Below, one piece after another: positions 1 through 7,898 of a DNA stretch of 64,000 bases. The notes beneath the pieces were generated by a model. That model ran no database searches, was not told where the DNA came from, and worked only from the letters and a program-made list of their open reading frames with translations. Positions within the stretch are counted from its first letter, which is position 1; each line of letters begins with the position of its first letter. The position numbers and the translations under genes are program-made. This stretch comes from an uncultured Faecalicatena sp. (GTDB lineage: Bacteria; Bacillota; Clostridia; Lachnospirales; Lachnospiraceae), in assembly GCA_948468385.1 (NCBI GenBank), contig CAOKHZ010000011.1, forward strand, positions 1-64,000, in the 5' to 3' direction.

Positions 1-69
1 AGATAATGAAGAAGACTTGGAGCACTTTTCTTCCCATGTGGTTTTGAAGGTACACTGGAAATTGAATAT

Positions 70-141
70 TCCTCGATAGCTCAATGGTAGAGCACGCGGC
101 TGTTAACCGCGGGGTTGTTGGTTCGAGCCCAACTCGGGGAG
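70..141 (+). tRNA. tRNA-Asn (anticodon GTT)
   Basis: A full cloverleaf can be folded. The 7-bp acceptor stem TCCTCGA pairs with TCGGGGA with one G-U pair. The anticodon stem CGCGG/CCGCG carries loop CTGTTAA with anticodon GTT, and the T arm contains GGTTCGAGCCC. The discriminator base is G, as expected for tRNA-Asn. No CCA is encoded, so the tail must be added after transcription. Confidence 0.95.
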
Positions 142-150
142 TTAGAATGA

Positions 151-179
151 CCAGTAGACATGATGTCTGCTGGTTTTTG
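151..179 (+). terminator. Intrinsic terminator of the tRNA gene
   Basis: CCAGTAGACA pairs with TGTCTGCTGG (one G-T pair) around a TGA loop, followed directly by TTTTT. This is a textbook rho-independent terminator ten bases after the tRNA. Confidence 0.9.
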
Positions 180-246
180 TATACCGATATTATTCAACAT
201 TATATTTGTTATAGTGCATCCGTAAACTTGATTAGTTAATAAGTTA

Positions 247-276
247 TTGTCAAAACACATAAAACAATGTTAGAAT
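247..276 (+). promoter_or_regulatory. Likely sigma-A promoter for the aldo/keto reductase
   Basis: TTGTCA and TAGAAT are separated by 18 bases, with the -10 box about 46 bases before the start codon. Both hexamers are one or two bases from consensus. Inferred from sequence only. Confidence 0.5.
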
Positions 277-322
277 AATAGGCAATTATAGGAGAAAGAC
301 GAAACACAGAGGAGGAGCAAAA

Positions 323-1345
323 ATGGCAAGGGTAAGGCTTGGAAAAACGGAAATCGTGGTGGAAAAGAATTCATTCGGTGCGTTGCCAATTCAGAGAATA
401 AGCAAGGAGGGGGCGGTTCACCTATTGCATAAAGCGTATGAACATGGCGTGCAGTTTTATGACACGGCAAGGTTTTATACGGATAGTGAGGAAAAGGTGG
501 GAGCGGCCTTTGCCGGAATGCGCGAGAAGATATATATCGCGACGAAAACGGGGGCGTTGACGGCGGAGGATTTCTGGAAGGACATCAAGATATCGCTTAC
601 GAATTTGCAGACCGATTATATTGACATCTATCAGTTCCATAATCCCTCGTTTTGCCCGAAGCCGGGAGATGGCAGTGGATTATACGAGGCGATGCTTGAG
701 GCGAAAGAGAAGGGAATGGTGCGCCATATCGGCATTACGAACCACCGCTTGAGCGTGGCAAAGGAGGCGATAGAGAGCGGCTTGTATGAGACGTTGCAGT
801 TTCCGTTTTCGTATTTGGCGACGGAGAAGGACTTGGAACTGGTGGAAATGTGCAAGGAGGCCGATATGGGCTTTATTGCCATGAAAGGGCTTTCAGGCGG
901 GCTGATTACCAATTCGGCGGCGGCCTATGCCTATTTGGCTCAGTATGATAATGTGCTGCCCATCTGGGGCGTACAAAGGGAGAGCGAGTTGGATGAATTC
1001 TTGTCCTATATTGACAACCCGCCGACGATGACAGATGAAATCAAGGCGATTATTGACGCGGATAGGGAACAGTTGTCCGGGGAGTTCTGCCGCGGCTGTG
1101 GGTATTGCATGCCATGCCCGGTCGGAATTGAGATTAACAACTGCGCCCGCATGAGCCTGATGATTCGTCGCGCGCCCTCGCAGGGACAACTAACGGAAGA
1201 GATGCAGGTCAAGATGCACAAGATTAAGGAATGCTTAAAGTGTGGAAAATGCAAGTCGAAATGTCCGTACGGACTGGATACGCCGACGCTGCTTGAGAAA
1301 AACTATGAGGATTATTGTGAAATTCTGGCAGGAAAGATTGTGTGA
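323..1345 (+). CDS. Aldo/keto reductase with C-terminal 4Fe-4S ferredoxin domain
   Basis: Cytoplasmic NAD(P)H-dependent oxidoreductase of the aldo/keto reductase superfamily, 340 residues. Residues 1-240 form the TIM-barrel part: the pattern YDTARFYTDSE holds the catalytic Asp and Tyr, IYIATKT the Lys, and IYQFHNP the His. The C-terminal third has a two-cluster ferredoxin-like module, with CRGCGYCMPCPVGI followed by CLKCGKCKSKCPYG. These are the usual CxxCxxCxxxCP spacings for 4Fe-4S clusters. This architecture is common in anaerobic clostridia, where the iron-sulfur domain presumably supplies or takes electrons; the substrate is not known from sequence. AGGAGG lies a few bases before the ATG. 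It appears to be a single gene followed closely by the FMN-binding gene. Confidence 0.9.
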   Translation: MARVRLGKTEIVVEKNSFGALPIQRISKEGAVHLLHKAYEHGVQFYDTARFYTDSEEKVGAAFAGMREKIYIATKTGALTAEDFWKDIKISLTNLQTDYIDIYQFHNPSFCPKPGDGSGLYEAMLEAKEKGMVRHIGITNHRLSVAKEAIESGLYETLQFPFSYLATEKDLELVEMCKEADMGFIAMKGLSGGLITNSAAAYAYLAQYDNVLPIWGVQRESELDEFLSYIDNPPTMTDEIKAIIDADREQLSGEFCRGCGYCMPCPVGIEINNCARMSLMIRRAPSQGQLTEEMQVKMHKIKECLKCGKCKSKCPYGLDTPTLLEKNYEDYCEILAGKIV

Positions 1346-1390
1346 GCGACAACGTAGGGGCCATCGTGAGTGGTGCGAGGAGGTTTGGCT

Positions 1391-1855
1391 ATGAGAAGGG
1401 CTGACAGAGAAATTACGGATTTTGACGAGTTGGTACAGATAATGGAGAAATGTGACGTGTGCCGTTTGGCGTTCAATGATAGGGAGGGATACCCCTACAT
1501 CCTGCCGCTGAATTTTGGCGTGAAAGTCGAAGGCGGCAAGGTCACGCTGTATTTTCATGGGGCGAACGAAGGAAAGAAGTACGAGCTGCTAAGGGAGGAT
1601 GATAGAGTTTCATTCGAGATGGATTGCGTCCACGAGCTGGTGTCTGATAGGGATTGTGCGCATTGTACGATGAAGTATGAGAGTGTAATTGGACGTGGGC
1701 GGCTTGCCATCGTGCCAGACGCGGAAAAGATGGAAGCGTTGACGGTGATGACGGATCATTATCATACGGAGCATTTTGAATTCAATCCGGCGGCGGTGCC
1801 AAGGACGGTGGCGATGAAACTGGTAGTGGAACGGATGAGCGGGAAACGGCGATAG
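1391..1855 (+). CDS. Pyridoxamine 5-phosphate oxidase family FMN-binding protein
   Basis: A 154-residue split-barrel flavin-binding protein of the PNPOx/NimA-like type. Visible features are the start region with ITDFDELVQIMEK, the strand CRLAFNDREGYPYILPLNFG, the barrel strand VTLYFHGANEGKKYELL, and the typical CAHCTMKYESVIGRGR segment. Members bind FMN and include 5-nitroimidazole reductases and uncharacterised flavoproteins; the actual reaction cannot be told. The reading frame stays open back to a GTG at 1370. I chose the ATG at 1391 because GAGGAGG ends 7 bases before it, whereas no ribosome site precedes the GTG. It lies 45 bases after the aldo/keto reductase and may be co-transcribed with it. 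Confidence 0.85.
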   Translation: MRRADREITDFDELVQIMEKCDVCRLAFNDREGYPYILPLNFGVKVEGGKVTLYFHGANEGKKYELLREDDRVSFEMDCVHELVSDRDCAHCTMKYESVIGRGRLAIVPDAEKMEALTVMTDHYHTEHFEFNPAAVPRTVAMKLVVERMSGKRR

Positions 1856-1979
1856 AAGAAATAATAATAAAATAAATTTCTGCAATATATTTGGAGTAAT
1901 TAAAAAAATGAAGGAAAAATTTTACAAAAATTTCAAAAAATATTGGCGGCATTTCCCAATGCATATCTGTAAAAAAGTG

Positions 1980-2008
1980 TTGGAAAAATAAAAAAAATAT
2001 CGTATAAT
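1980..2008 (+). promoter_or_regulatory. Sigma-A promoter for the glycosyltransferase
   Basis: TTGGAA, a 17-base A-rich spacer and a perfect TATAAT. The start codon is about 60 bases downstream. A small dyad GGCG-N6-CGCC lies just after the -10 box. Confidence 0.7.
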
Positions 2009-2067
2009 CATATAGGCGGTGAATCGCCATAGGGGAATGTAATAAATGCGAAAGAGGGTATGCGATT

Positions 2068-3087
2068 ATGAAATACATATCATTTGCAATTCCAAGTTAC
2101 AACTCGGAAAGCTATATGGAAAATGCGATTCAGTCCATTTTACCGGCCGGTGACGACGTGGAAATCTTGGTTGTGAATGACGGTTCGAAGGATCGGACGA
2201 GGGAGATTGGGGAACAGTATGCGAGCAAGTACCCCTCCATCGTGAAGGTAATCAACAAGGAAAACGGAGGTCACGGGGACGCGGTCAACTATGGGCTTAT
2301 GCACGCGACGGGAAAGTATTTCAAAGTGGTTGACAGTGATGACAAGGTGGACGAGGAATCCTTGAAGAAGATTATGGGCATGCTCAAGAAGTTTGAGCGT
2401 GACGGCAGGGAAGTGGACATGATTTTATCAAATTATGTCTATGACAAGGTAGGGAAGAAGCACAAGAAGGTCATGAACTACCGCAGCGTCATCAAGCAGA
2501 ACCGGATTCTTGACTGGGACAAGGCGGATCAGCTTCACCTGGGACAATATATCCTGATGCATTCGGTGATTTACCGCACCGACATGCTGAAAGGTTGCAA
2601 GATGGAACTGCCGAAGCATACATTTTACGTGGACAATATTTACGTGTATTACCCTTTGCCACATGTGAAGAAGTTTTGCTATGTGGATACGGACTTTTAC
2701 CTTTATTATATTGGGCGCGAGGATCAGTCGGTCAATGAAAAGGTGATGATTGGGCGGCTTGACCAGCAGATTTTCGTGACGAAAACGATGATTGACATGT
2801 ATCACCTCGAGGAGGACGTACAAAGCGAGAAACTGCGCCATTATATGAGGAATTACTTGTCGATGATGATGACGATTTCCACGATATTGTGCATTCGTTC
2901 CAAGAATGCGGAAAATCTGGAGAAAATGCGTGAGCTATGGCAGTATTTGAAAGAGCGGGACGCGGTGACTTATAAAAAGATCCGCCATAGCCTGCTAGGA
3001 ATCCTTTGCCACCTTCCGGGCAGGACGGGACGCGCCATCGGCGCGGGGATTTATTGTATCGTTCGCAAGGTGGTCGGATTCAGTTGA
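2068..3087 (+). CDS. Family 2 glycosyltransferase
   Basis: Transfers a sugar from an activated nucleotide donor, 339 residues. The GT-A fold is clear: the N-terminal strand ISFAIPSYNSESYMENAIQS, then EILVVNDGSKDRT, and the donor-binding KVVDSDDKVDEESL with the metal-binding DxD-like motif near residue 91. The region ENGGHGDAVNYGL matches the conserved acceptor-side loop of the family. The C-terminal 100 residues are basic and contain no obvious membrane helix. No polysaccharide cluster surrounds it, so the acceptor is unknown. It has its own promoter, and a GAGGG sequence sits 12 bases before the ATG. Confidence 0.88.
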   Translation: MKYISFAIPSYNSESYMENAIQSILPAGDDVEILVVNDGSKDRTREIGEQYASKYPSIVKVINKENGGHGDAVNYGLMHATGKYFKVVDSDDKVDEESLKKIMGMLKKFERDGREVDMILSNYVYDKVGKKHKKVMNYRSVIKQNRILDWDKADQLHLGQYILMHSVIYRTDMLKGCKMELPKHTFYVDNIYVYYPLPHVKKFCYVDTDFYLYYIGREDQSVNEKVMIGRLDQQIFVTKTMIDMYHLEEDVQSEKLRHYMRNYLSMMMTISTILCIRSKNAENLEKMRELWQYLKERDAVTYKKIRHSLLGILCHLPGRTGRAIGAGIYCIVRKVVGFS

Positions 3088-3104
3088 TTGTGACCGCGCG
3101 AGGG

Positions 3105-3139
3105 TCAACAACCTCGCTGCTCTGCAGCGGAGTTGTTGA
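3105..3139 (+). terminator. Hairpin after the glycosyltransferase gene
   Basis: TCAACAACCTCGCTGC faces GCAGCGGAGTTGTTGA across a three-base loop, with one small mispaired spot. No clear T-run follows, so it may be a weak terminator or a stability hairpin. Confidence 0.5.
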
Positions 3140-3187
3140 TTGCGTGAATATTTTTCCAGCCATGGAACATACTACCTATGTATAGAC

Positions 3188-3215
3188 GGCATTGACATAT
3201 CGCGATGCCAATGTC
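3188..3215. promoter_or_regulatory. Dyad in the rubrerythrin upstream region
   Basis: GGCATTGACAT and ATGCCAATGTC form an 11-bp imperfect dyad around ATCGCG. It overlaps a TTGACA hexamer and lies upstream of TATAAG. It could be an operator for a redox regulator or a leader hairpin; I do not recognise it as a PerR box. Confidence 0.35.
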
Positions 3216-3295
3216 CGTATAAGGAGAGTTCTCGGAGAATGCCTTTAAAGTGCATTTTCAAGAAGTACTCATAAGGTGAAAAGGAGTATGTGACC

Positions 3296-3934
3296 ATGGC
3301 TGTTGAATTTAAGGAAAGCAGGACGAAAGAAAACTTGATGCGGGCGTTTGCCGGGGAAAGCCAGGCGCGCAACCGTTATACGATTGCGGCGAGGAAGGCG
3401 AAAAAGATGGGGATGGATACCATTGCCGACATTTTCACCTATACGGCGGATCAGGAGCGGGCACACGCGGAGCGTTTCTATGAATTGCTCAAGAGTATGT
3501 CGGGAGAGACGATTTTTATTGATGGCGGATATCCGGTGGATCAGCAGGAGAGTCTGGCGGAAATGCTGCGCGCGGCGGAGCATAACGAACGGGAAGAATA
3601 CGAGGACGTGTATCAGAATTTTGGTAACGTCGCCCAGGAAGAGGGATTTTTGGAGGCGGCGGCCACGTTCTTCCAGATTGCCAAGATTGAGCACGTGCAC
3701 GAGCAGCGTTTTGCCGAGCTGGCGGAAATGTTGGAGAAAGACGAGTATTATGCGAACGGCAACGAACCAAAGAAATGGATTTGTACGAACTGCGGCTATA
3801 TCCACGAGGGAAAACTGGTGCCGTTAAACTGCCCGGTTTGTCGTTATGACCAGGGACATTTCCTGCCGTATGAATTTGCGGCGTACAAGGGGAAAAATGA
3901 GAGACCCGCGAACGAGGATCCAAAAAATCTGTAA
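3296..3934 (+). CDS. rbr: Rubrerythrin
   Basis: Cytoplasmic non-haem iron peroxidase that reduces hydrogen peroxide in anaerobes, 212 residues. The N-terminal four-helix ferritin-like domain holds the diiron ligands in AFAGESQARNRY, DQERAHAERF, EREEYEDVY, EEGF and KIEHVHEQRF. A C-terminal rubredoxin domain has CTNCGYIHEG and CPVCRYDQ, the two CxxC pairs that bind one iron. The frame is open from a GTG at 3290, but AAGGAG lies 9 bases before the ATG at 3296 and only 3 before the GTG, and the family usually starts MAV-F-K. It is single, with a hairpin after it. Confidence 0.95.
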   Translation: MAVEFKESRTKENLMRAFAGESQARNRYTIAARKAKKMGMDTIADIFTYTADQERAHAERFYELLKSMSGETIFIDGGYPVDQQESLAEMLRAAEHNEREEYEDVYQNFGNVAQEEGFLEAAATFFQIAKIEHVHEQRFAELAEMLEKDEYYANGNEPKKWICTNCGYIHEGKLVPLNCPVCRYDQGHFLPYEFAAYKGKNERPANEDPKNL

Positions 3935-3973
3935 GGATTATATGCCAAGTAGGAATCACATGTAAAACGAGTA

Positions 3974-4026
3974 AAGCCCTAGGTGGCAGGTTTCCATATT
4001 TAGGGGAAGCTTGTTACCTGGGGCTT
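3974..4026 (+). terminator. Possible terminator after rubrerythrin
   Basis: AAGCCCTAGGT pairs with ACCTGGGGCTT (one G-T pair) over a 31-base loop. The T-run after it is poor (ATTATGTTG). The rest of 3935-4181 holds no gene that I can support. Confidence 0.45.
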
Positions 4027-4181
4027 ATTATGTTGTGGGATATTTCACTCTGTAGGAAAGAAATAAGTATTCGTGTTCAGCCCGCACCGGCACGGGATTG
4101 TAATACCGTTCAATTACTTTCCCCATCTCGTGAAAAGTAACCCAATTCCGATTATAAGGTAAAGGATGGGATTCAAATTTC

Positions 4182-4210
4182 TTGATTTAGAGAGATAAAT
4201 GTGCTAGAAT
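4182..4210 (+). promoter_or_regulatory. Sigma-A promoter of the Hpt / HD-GYP operon
   Basis: TTGATT, 17 bases, TAGAAT. The -10 box overlaps an upstream in-frame ATG at 4209, which argues that this ATG is not used and supports the start at 4251. Confidence 0.65.
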
Positions 4211-4250
4211 GGACGAAGAAAATTCTATAAAGGTCGGGAGGGCTAGATGG

Positions 4251-4601
4251 ATGACGGTACAAGAGTGTTATGAAGCATTGGGAGAGGATTTTAACGACGT
4301 ATTGTCGAGACTCATGAAACCAGAATTAGTGAAGCGGTTTTTGCTTAAGTTTGAGAAGGGGACGGAGTTTGACGAGTTGGAGAAGGCCTTGGCGGAAAAG
4401 CGTTATGAGGACGCGTTTCGTTACGCCCACAACATGAAGGGCGTGGGCCTAAATCTCGGGCTGTCAAAGTTTCAGAAATCCAGTGACGTTCTCTGCGAGT
4501 CATTGCGGAATGGAGAGCCGACGGTGGACATCGAACCGCTTATCGAGGATGTTCGGCATAATTATAGGCAGGTCGTAGAGGCAATCGGCAAAGTGGATTA
4601 A
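4251..4601 (+). CDS. Hpt-domain phosphotransfer protein
   Basis: A stand-alone histidine phosphotransfer protein of 116 residues, made of one four-helix Hpt domain. The phosphorylated histidine is H60 in YAHNMKGVGLNLGL, which fits the AHxxKGxxxNLG signature. Such proteins move phosphate between a hybrid kinase and a response regulator. The gene is 11 bases upstream of the REC-HD-GYP gene, so the pair probably forms part of one relay; the kinase is not in this window. The start at 4251 is preceded by GGGAGG at about 9 bases and lies downstream of the promoter. Confidence 0.88.
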   Translation: MTVQECYEALGEDFNDVLSRLMKPELVKRFLLKFEKGTEFDELEKALAEKRYEDAFRYAHNMKGVGLNLGLSKFQKSSDVLCESLRNGEPTVDIEPLIEDVRHNYRQVVEAIGKVD

Positions 4602-4612
4602 GAGGTGGAGCA

Positions 4613-5701
4613 ATGCAGAGAAAAGTACTTATAGTGGATGATATGGAAATCAACCGCGAGATATTGACGGAGATATTACAGGACGAGTATTCCATCATTA
4701 CCGCAGAAAACGGAAGACAAGCGTTGGGGATTCTTTCAGAACGCAGGGAAGAAATCAAGATTGTCCTTTTGGACTTGGTGATGCCGGAGATGGACGGATT
4801 TGCCGTGCTTCAGGCGATGCAGGAGCGTTCCATGCTGGGGCTGATTCCCGTCCTGGTCATCACGGGCGAGGACTCCGTGGAAACGGAGAGAAGGTGTTTT
4901 GACTATGGCGTTTCCGACTTTATTAAAAAGCCATTTGACTTCGCGCTGGTTCAGAGACGGGTGAGGAACATCGTGGAGTTGTTCCTACATAAAAACGAAC
5001 TGGAACATCTCGTGGACGTGCAGACCGATAAGTTGAAAGTGCAGTATCGGCAGCTTCAGGAGCAGAAAGAGAAGCTGGAGCAGAACAATGAGAAAATCAT
5101 CGAAGTCCTTGGTACCGTGGTGGAGTATCGGAATCTGGAAAGTGGCATGCACATTCAGCGAGTCAAGAGTTTTACGAAGATTATGGCGGAGTATATCAAG
5201 CGGGAATATCCGGAGTATGGCTTGACGGATCACCAGGTGGACGTCATCGTTTCGGCGAGCGCTCTACATGATATCGGAAAGATTTGTATTCCGGACAGCG
5301 TTTTGTTGAAGCCGGGGAAATTGACCGCGGAAGAATTTGAGTGCATGAAATCGCATACCACGAAAGGCGGAGAGATTATTGATGACATCGACGACGCGTG
5401 GGACGAGGAGTACATGAAGGCCGGTTACGAGATAGCCAGGCACCATCATGAAAGGTATGGTGGCAGGGGTTACCCGGACGGCCTGGCGGGAGAAGACATT
5501 CCGATTTCGGCGCAAATCGTGTCCATCGCCGACGTGTATGACGCGCTCGTGACGGAACGCGTTTATAAGAAGGCGTTTTCCAAGGAAGAGACGTTTCGGA
5601 TGATCATGGCCGGGGAATGCGGCGAATTTTCTCCGAAGCTTTTGCGGTGCTTCGAGATGGCGAGGCCGGAGTTTGAGGAGATGGCGGATAAGTTGAAGTG
5701 A
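4613..5701 (+). CDS. Response regulator with HD-GYP output domain
   Basis: A 362-residue regulator likely to hydrolyse cyclic di-GMP. Residues 1-120 are a receiver domain: acidic pair in VLIVDDME, phospho-acceptor D54 in VLLDLVMPEMDG and Lys in DFIKKPFD. A coiled coil rich in Gln, Glu and Lys follows (about 125-165). The C-terminal part is HD-GYP, with the metal pair H219-D220 in ALHDIGKICIPD, then KSHTTKGGEII, and HHHERYGGRGYPDGL with the GYP motif. SIADVYDALVTER is the last metal-site helix. All key residues are present, so phosphodiesterase activity is plausible. It is co-transcribed with the Hpt gene 11 bases upstream. Confidence 0.92.
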   Translation: MQRKVLIVDDMEINREILTEILQDEYSIITAENGRQALGILSERREEIKIVLLDLVMPEMDGFAVLQAMQERSMLGLIPVLVITGEDSVETERRCFDYGVSDFIKKPFDFALVQRRVRNIVELFLHKNELEHLVDVQTDKLKVQYRQLQEQKEKLEQNNEKIIEVLGTVVEYRNLESGMHIQRVKSFTKIMAEYIKREYPEYGLTDHQVDVIVSASALHDIGKICIPDSVLLKPGKLTAEEFECMKSHTTKGGEIIDDIDDAWDEEYMKAGYEIARHHHERYGGRGYPDGLAGEDIPISAQIVSIADVYDALVTERVYKKAFSKEETFRMIMAGECGEFSPKLLRCFEMARPEFEEMADKLK

Positions 5702-5771
5702 TTTTTTTCATTTAGCGGAATCATTGTATTGTCCGGTGGCGAGCATGCGTGTGATTTTAATTGTTATACCG

Positions 5772-5879
5772 ATTGTCTCATTGTCTCATTGTCAGGGATG
5801 AGGCTGTGAGATTTTTTCATAACCGTGAAACTGTTGTCAGGGAAGGGGGGGCTGGACATGCAACAAGTCATGCACGGTT
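5772..5879 (+). promoter_or_regulatory. Repeat-rich leader of the ATPase/AIPR operon
   Basis: Three head-to-tail 8-base units (ATTGTCTC, ATTGTCTC, ATTGTCAG) run from 5772 to 5795. TTGTCAGGGA at 5789-5798 recurs exactly at 5834-5843. AACCGTG (5821-5827) is inverted as CACGGTT (5873-5879), with TGTTG/CAACA nested inside, so the leader can fold into a hairpin ending just before the ribosome site at 5883. Function is inferred; it could be an operator array or a translational control hairpin. Confidence 0.4.
5871..5879 (+). repeat. Left copy of 9-base direct repeat flanking the cassette
   Basis: TGCACGGTT here is identical to 9815-9823. The two copies lie immediately before the ribosome site of the first gene and two bases after the stop of the last gene of the ATPase/AIPR cassette. 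It may be chance, or a trace of insertion. Confidence 0.35.
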
Positions 5880-5898
5880 GGTAAGGAGGTTGATAATT

Positions 5899-7197
5899 GT
5901 GACGTTGCGTTTAATGGTTAGGCATTTTGGCAGGGTAGAATCGGCGGATATATCGTTAAACAATCTTGTTGTTTTTGTTGGAAATAATAATAGTGGCAAA
6001 ACGTTGGTCATGCAACTGATTTATGGGATTAGGAAAGAATTGTGTGACTTTCTTATCCCAATTTCAAGGGTAAAGAAATCGGATTTGAATGGTCAGTTTT
6101 TGATTCGTTGTGATGAAGAATGGTTTAAGGAAGTTGAATCGAGGGTAAATGAATATTTAGCAGAGAACAAGTTACGAATAATCGAAGATATTTTTGGAAT
6201 TCCGATTTCGATTGACGAGATAAAAGTGGCGTTGGATGGAATGGAGTCCACATATTTCGTGAGTAGTATTTCCGAGTGTCGGAATAGGGGCATGGGAGAA
6301 CAAGAAAAAGAAATCAATATAGATACCCGTCAGTATGAGTGTGGGGAGAATATAAGGTCATTTGAAAATAAGCTTGTTGGTTATGGCGATATGGACGATG
6401 CGGTAAAGGCGGCATTACAAATCATATGGGGAATTATTTTGTCTGAAAATAACAGTTCGAATTCCGAACAGCTTTTTTTGCCTGCATCGCGTTCGGGATT
6501 GCAGTTGATGTATAAACATTATTTTGCGGGAGGGACGGAGGGAAACATGGTAATGCCAATAAAAGATTTTTTACGTTTCCTTCAACTTTATTCGGAAAAT
6601 GGACAATTGGGTGAGTCGAGGAGAGCTTTGTTGGAATTTGGAGAAGAATATCTTTTGCAAGGAAAAGTATTTCAGAAAGGCGATGAGACTTTTTATATTG
6701 ACAACCACGGGGGAAAGGCGGTTTCCCTGCATATTGCATCTTCCATGATTCATGAATTGACACCGTTCGTGAAGGCATTGAACGCGACAAAAAGGATTGA
6801 CTGGCTCTACTGTGACGAGGTAGAGAACAGCCTTCATCCATTGATGCAAGGTGAGATGGCAAGATGGCTGATTCGAATGGTGAATACGGGAATGCATGTG
6901 ATAGTAAGCTCGCATAGTGATACGATGGCAAGCAGGTTAAACAACTTGTTTATGCTAACTTGGCTGAATAGGAGAAAGGCCGGTTATCAAATGCTGTCTG
7001 AATTGGGGTTGAAGGCGGCGGATTTATTGCATCCGAATATGAAAGCTGACGTATATGAATTTCGGAATGAAGGACGGGGAACGACGGTGGTCGAGAAGTT
7101 GGAGTTTATAAGCCATCCGCTGATGGGATATGATTTTCAGCTATTTGGTGATAATTTGGATAAGCTATATAACGAGGCAGAGAAAATTACGAGGTAG
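5899..7197 (+). CDS. AAA family ATPase, OLD/AAA_21-like; candidate defence ATPase
   Basis: A 432-residue ABC-type AAA ATPase of the kind found in phage-defence modules. Walker A is GNNNSGKT at residues 28-35. Walker B is WLYCDEVENSLHP with D306-E307. The switch histidine follows in HVIVSSHSDTM. A Ser-rich segment VSLHIASSMIHEL before Walker B sits where the ABC signature lies. No TOPRIM nuclease domain follows, unlike classical OLD proteins, so any effector activity probably comes from the partner genes. I chose GTG at 5899 because AGGAGG ends 9 bases before it, although the frame is open further up. The stop codon is 3 bases before the next gene. By eye the codons are more A/T-rich than in the flanking genes, which suggests transfer. 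Confidence 0.8.
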   Translation: MTLRLMVRHFGRVESADISLNNLVVFVGNNNSGKTLVMQLIYGIRKELCDFLIPISRVKKSDLNGQFLIRCDEEWFKEVESRVNEYLAENKLRIIEDIFGIPISIDEIKVALDGMESTYFVSSISECRNRGMGEQEKEINIDTRQYECGENIRSFENKLVGYGDMDDAVKAALQIIWGIILSENNSSNSEQLFLPASRSGLQLMYKHYFAGGTEGNMVMPIKDFLRFLQLYSENGQLGESRRALLEFGEEYLLQGKVFQKGDETFYIDNHGGKAVSLHIASSMIHELTPFVKALNATKRIDWLYCDEVENSLHPLMQGEMARWLIRMVNTGMHVIVSSHSDTMASRLNNLFMLTWLNRRKAGYQMLSELGLKAADLLHPNMKADVYEFRNEGRGTTVVEKLEFISHPLMGYDFQLFGDNLDKLYNEAEKITR

Positions 7198-7200
7198 GGA

Positions 7201-7884
7201 ATGGAGATAAGGGCGAGAAAATTAAAAACGGCAGAGGTACCAGGGAAGACGGAATTGTATGAGGTGGAAAGGTCACGAGATATTGTGGTGGAAGAAAAAC
7301 ATGATGATGGTAGCTTGGAACAAGTGACTTTGGAGTATTGTATGGATGAAGGGGACGCTGGGTATTTTGCTAAAGAATATCGCCCCATGAACGTGCAAAA
7401 GGAGGGTGCGAAAAAAATTGACATTACGGCGGTAATGCTGAATCATGTAAAACGGTGCGCGAGATGGCACTTATATGATGTTAAGAAAACATTGGCTGGA
7501 GAAGATGTGGCGGTTAAGCTTTACAACCAATGGAATTCGGGATTGGGTTATTTGCAGAAAAATATTCTAGAACGATTGCCAGAGTATTCAATGACACCAG
7601 ATTTAGGCGTGATTACAAGACACTATGATGAAGAAAAGATGAGGTGGCACCAAGAGGAGTATCAGAGATATTGCGATGGAATGGAAAAGGATTTGGAAAA
7701 CATGACTTTGGCGCGACGGAAAAAGCGGATGGATATAGGGAAATATAGGGCGAGACTTAAAGCGGTGCGGGCGATTCTGGATAGGAGTTTTCAAGTGGAG
7801 GACAGAGATGATACATATGAAATTCATATCAGGGAGTTGTGTCGCGAGAATGATAAACTCTATGTGACGCGTTTTCTGGTTTAA
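7201..7884 (+). CDS. Unrecognised protein, middle gene of ATPase/AIPR cassette
   Basis: A 227-residue protein that I cannot place in a family. It has no signal peptide and no membrane helix. It is strongly charged. The N-terminal half has mixed beta-like segments (TELYEVERSRDIVVEEK), and the C-terminal half is predicted mostly helical and basic, including MTLARRKKRMDIGKYRARLK. It ends with a strand-like stretch KLYVTRFLV. The gene starts 3 bases after the ATPase stop and ends 14 bases before the AIPR start, so all three are surely one transcript. It could be an adaptor or nucleic-acid-binding subunit; this is inference from context only. Confidence 0.7.
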   Translation: MEIRARKLKTAEVPGKTELYEVERSRDIVVEEKHDDGSLEQVTLEYCMDEGDAGYFAKEYRPMNVQKEGAKKIDITAVMLNHVKRCARWHLYDVKKTLAGEDVAVKLYNQWNSGLGYLQKNILERLPEYSMTPDLGVITRHYDEEKMRWHQEEYQRYCDGMEKDLENMTLARRKKRMDIGKYRARLKAVRAILDRSFQVEDRDDTYEIHIRELCRENDKLYVTRFLV

Positions 7885-7898
7885 GAAAGGAGCATATA

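Noticed and set aside
3105-3139. Hairpin after the glycosyltransferase gene as an integron attC-like site
   Set aside because: Imperfect arms and no integron features; it is better read as a weak terminator.
3348-3827. A 159-codon + frame inside rubrerythrin
   Set aside because: Arg-rich alternative frame of a certain gene.
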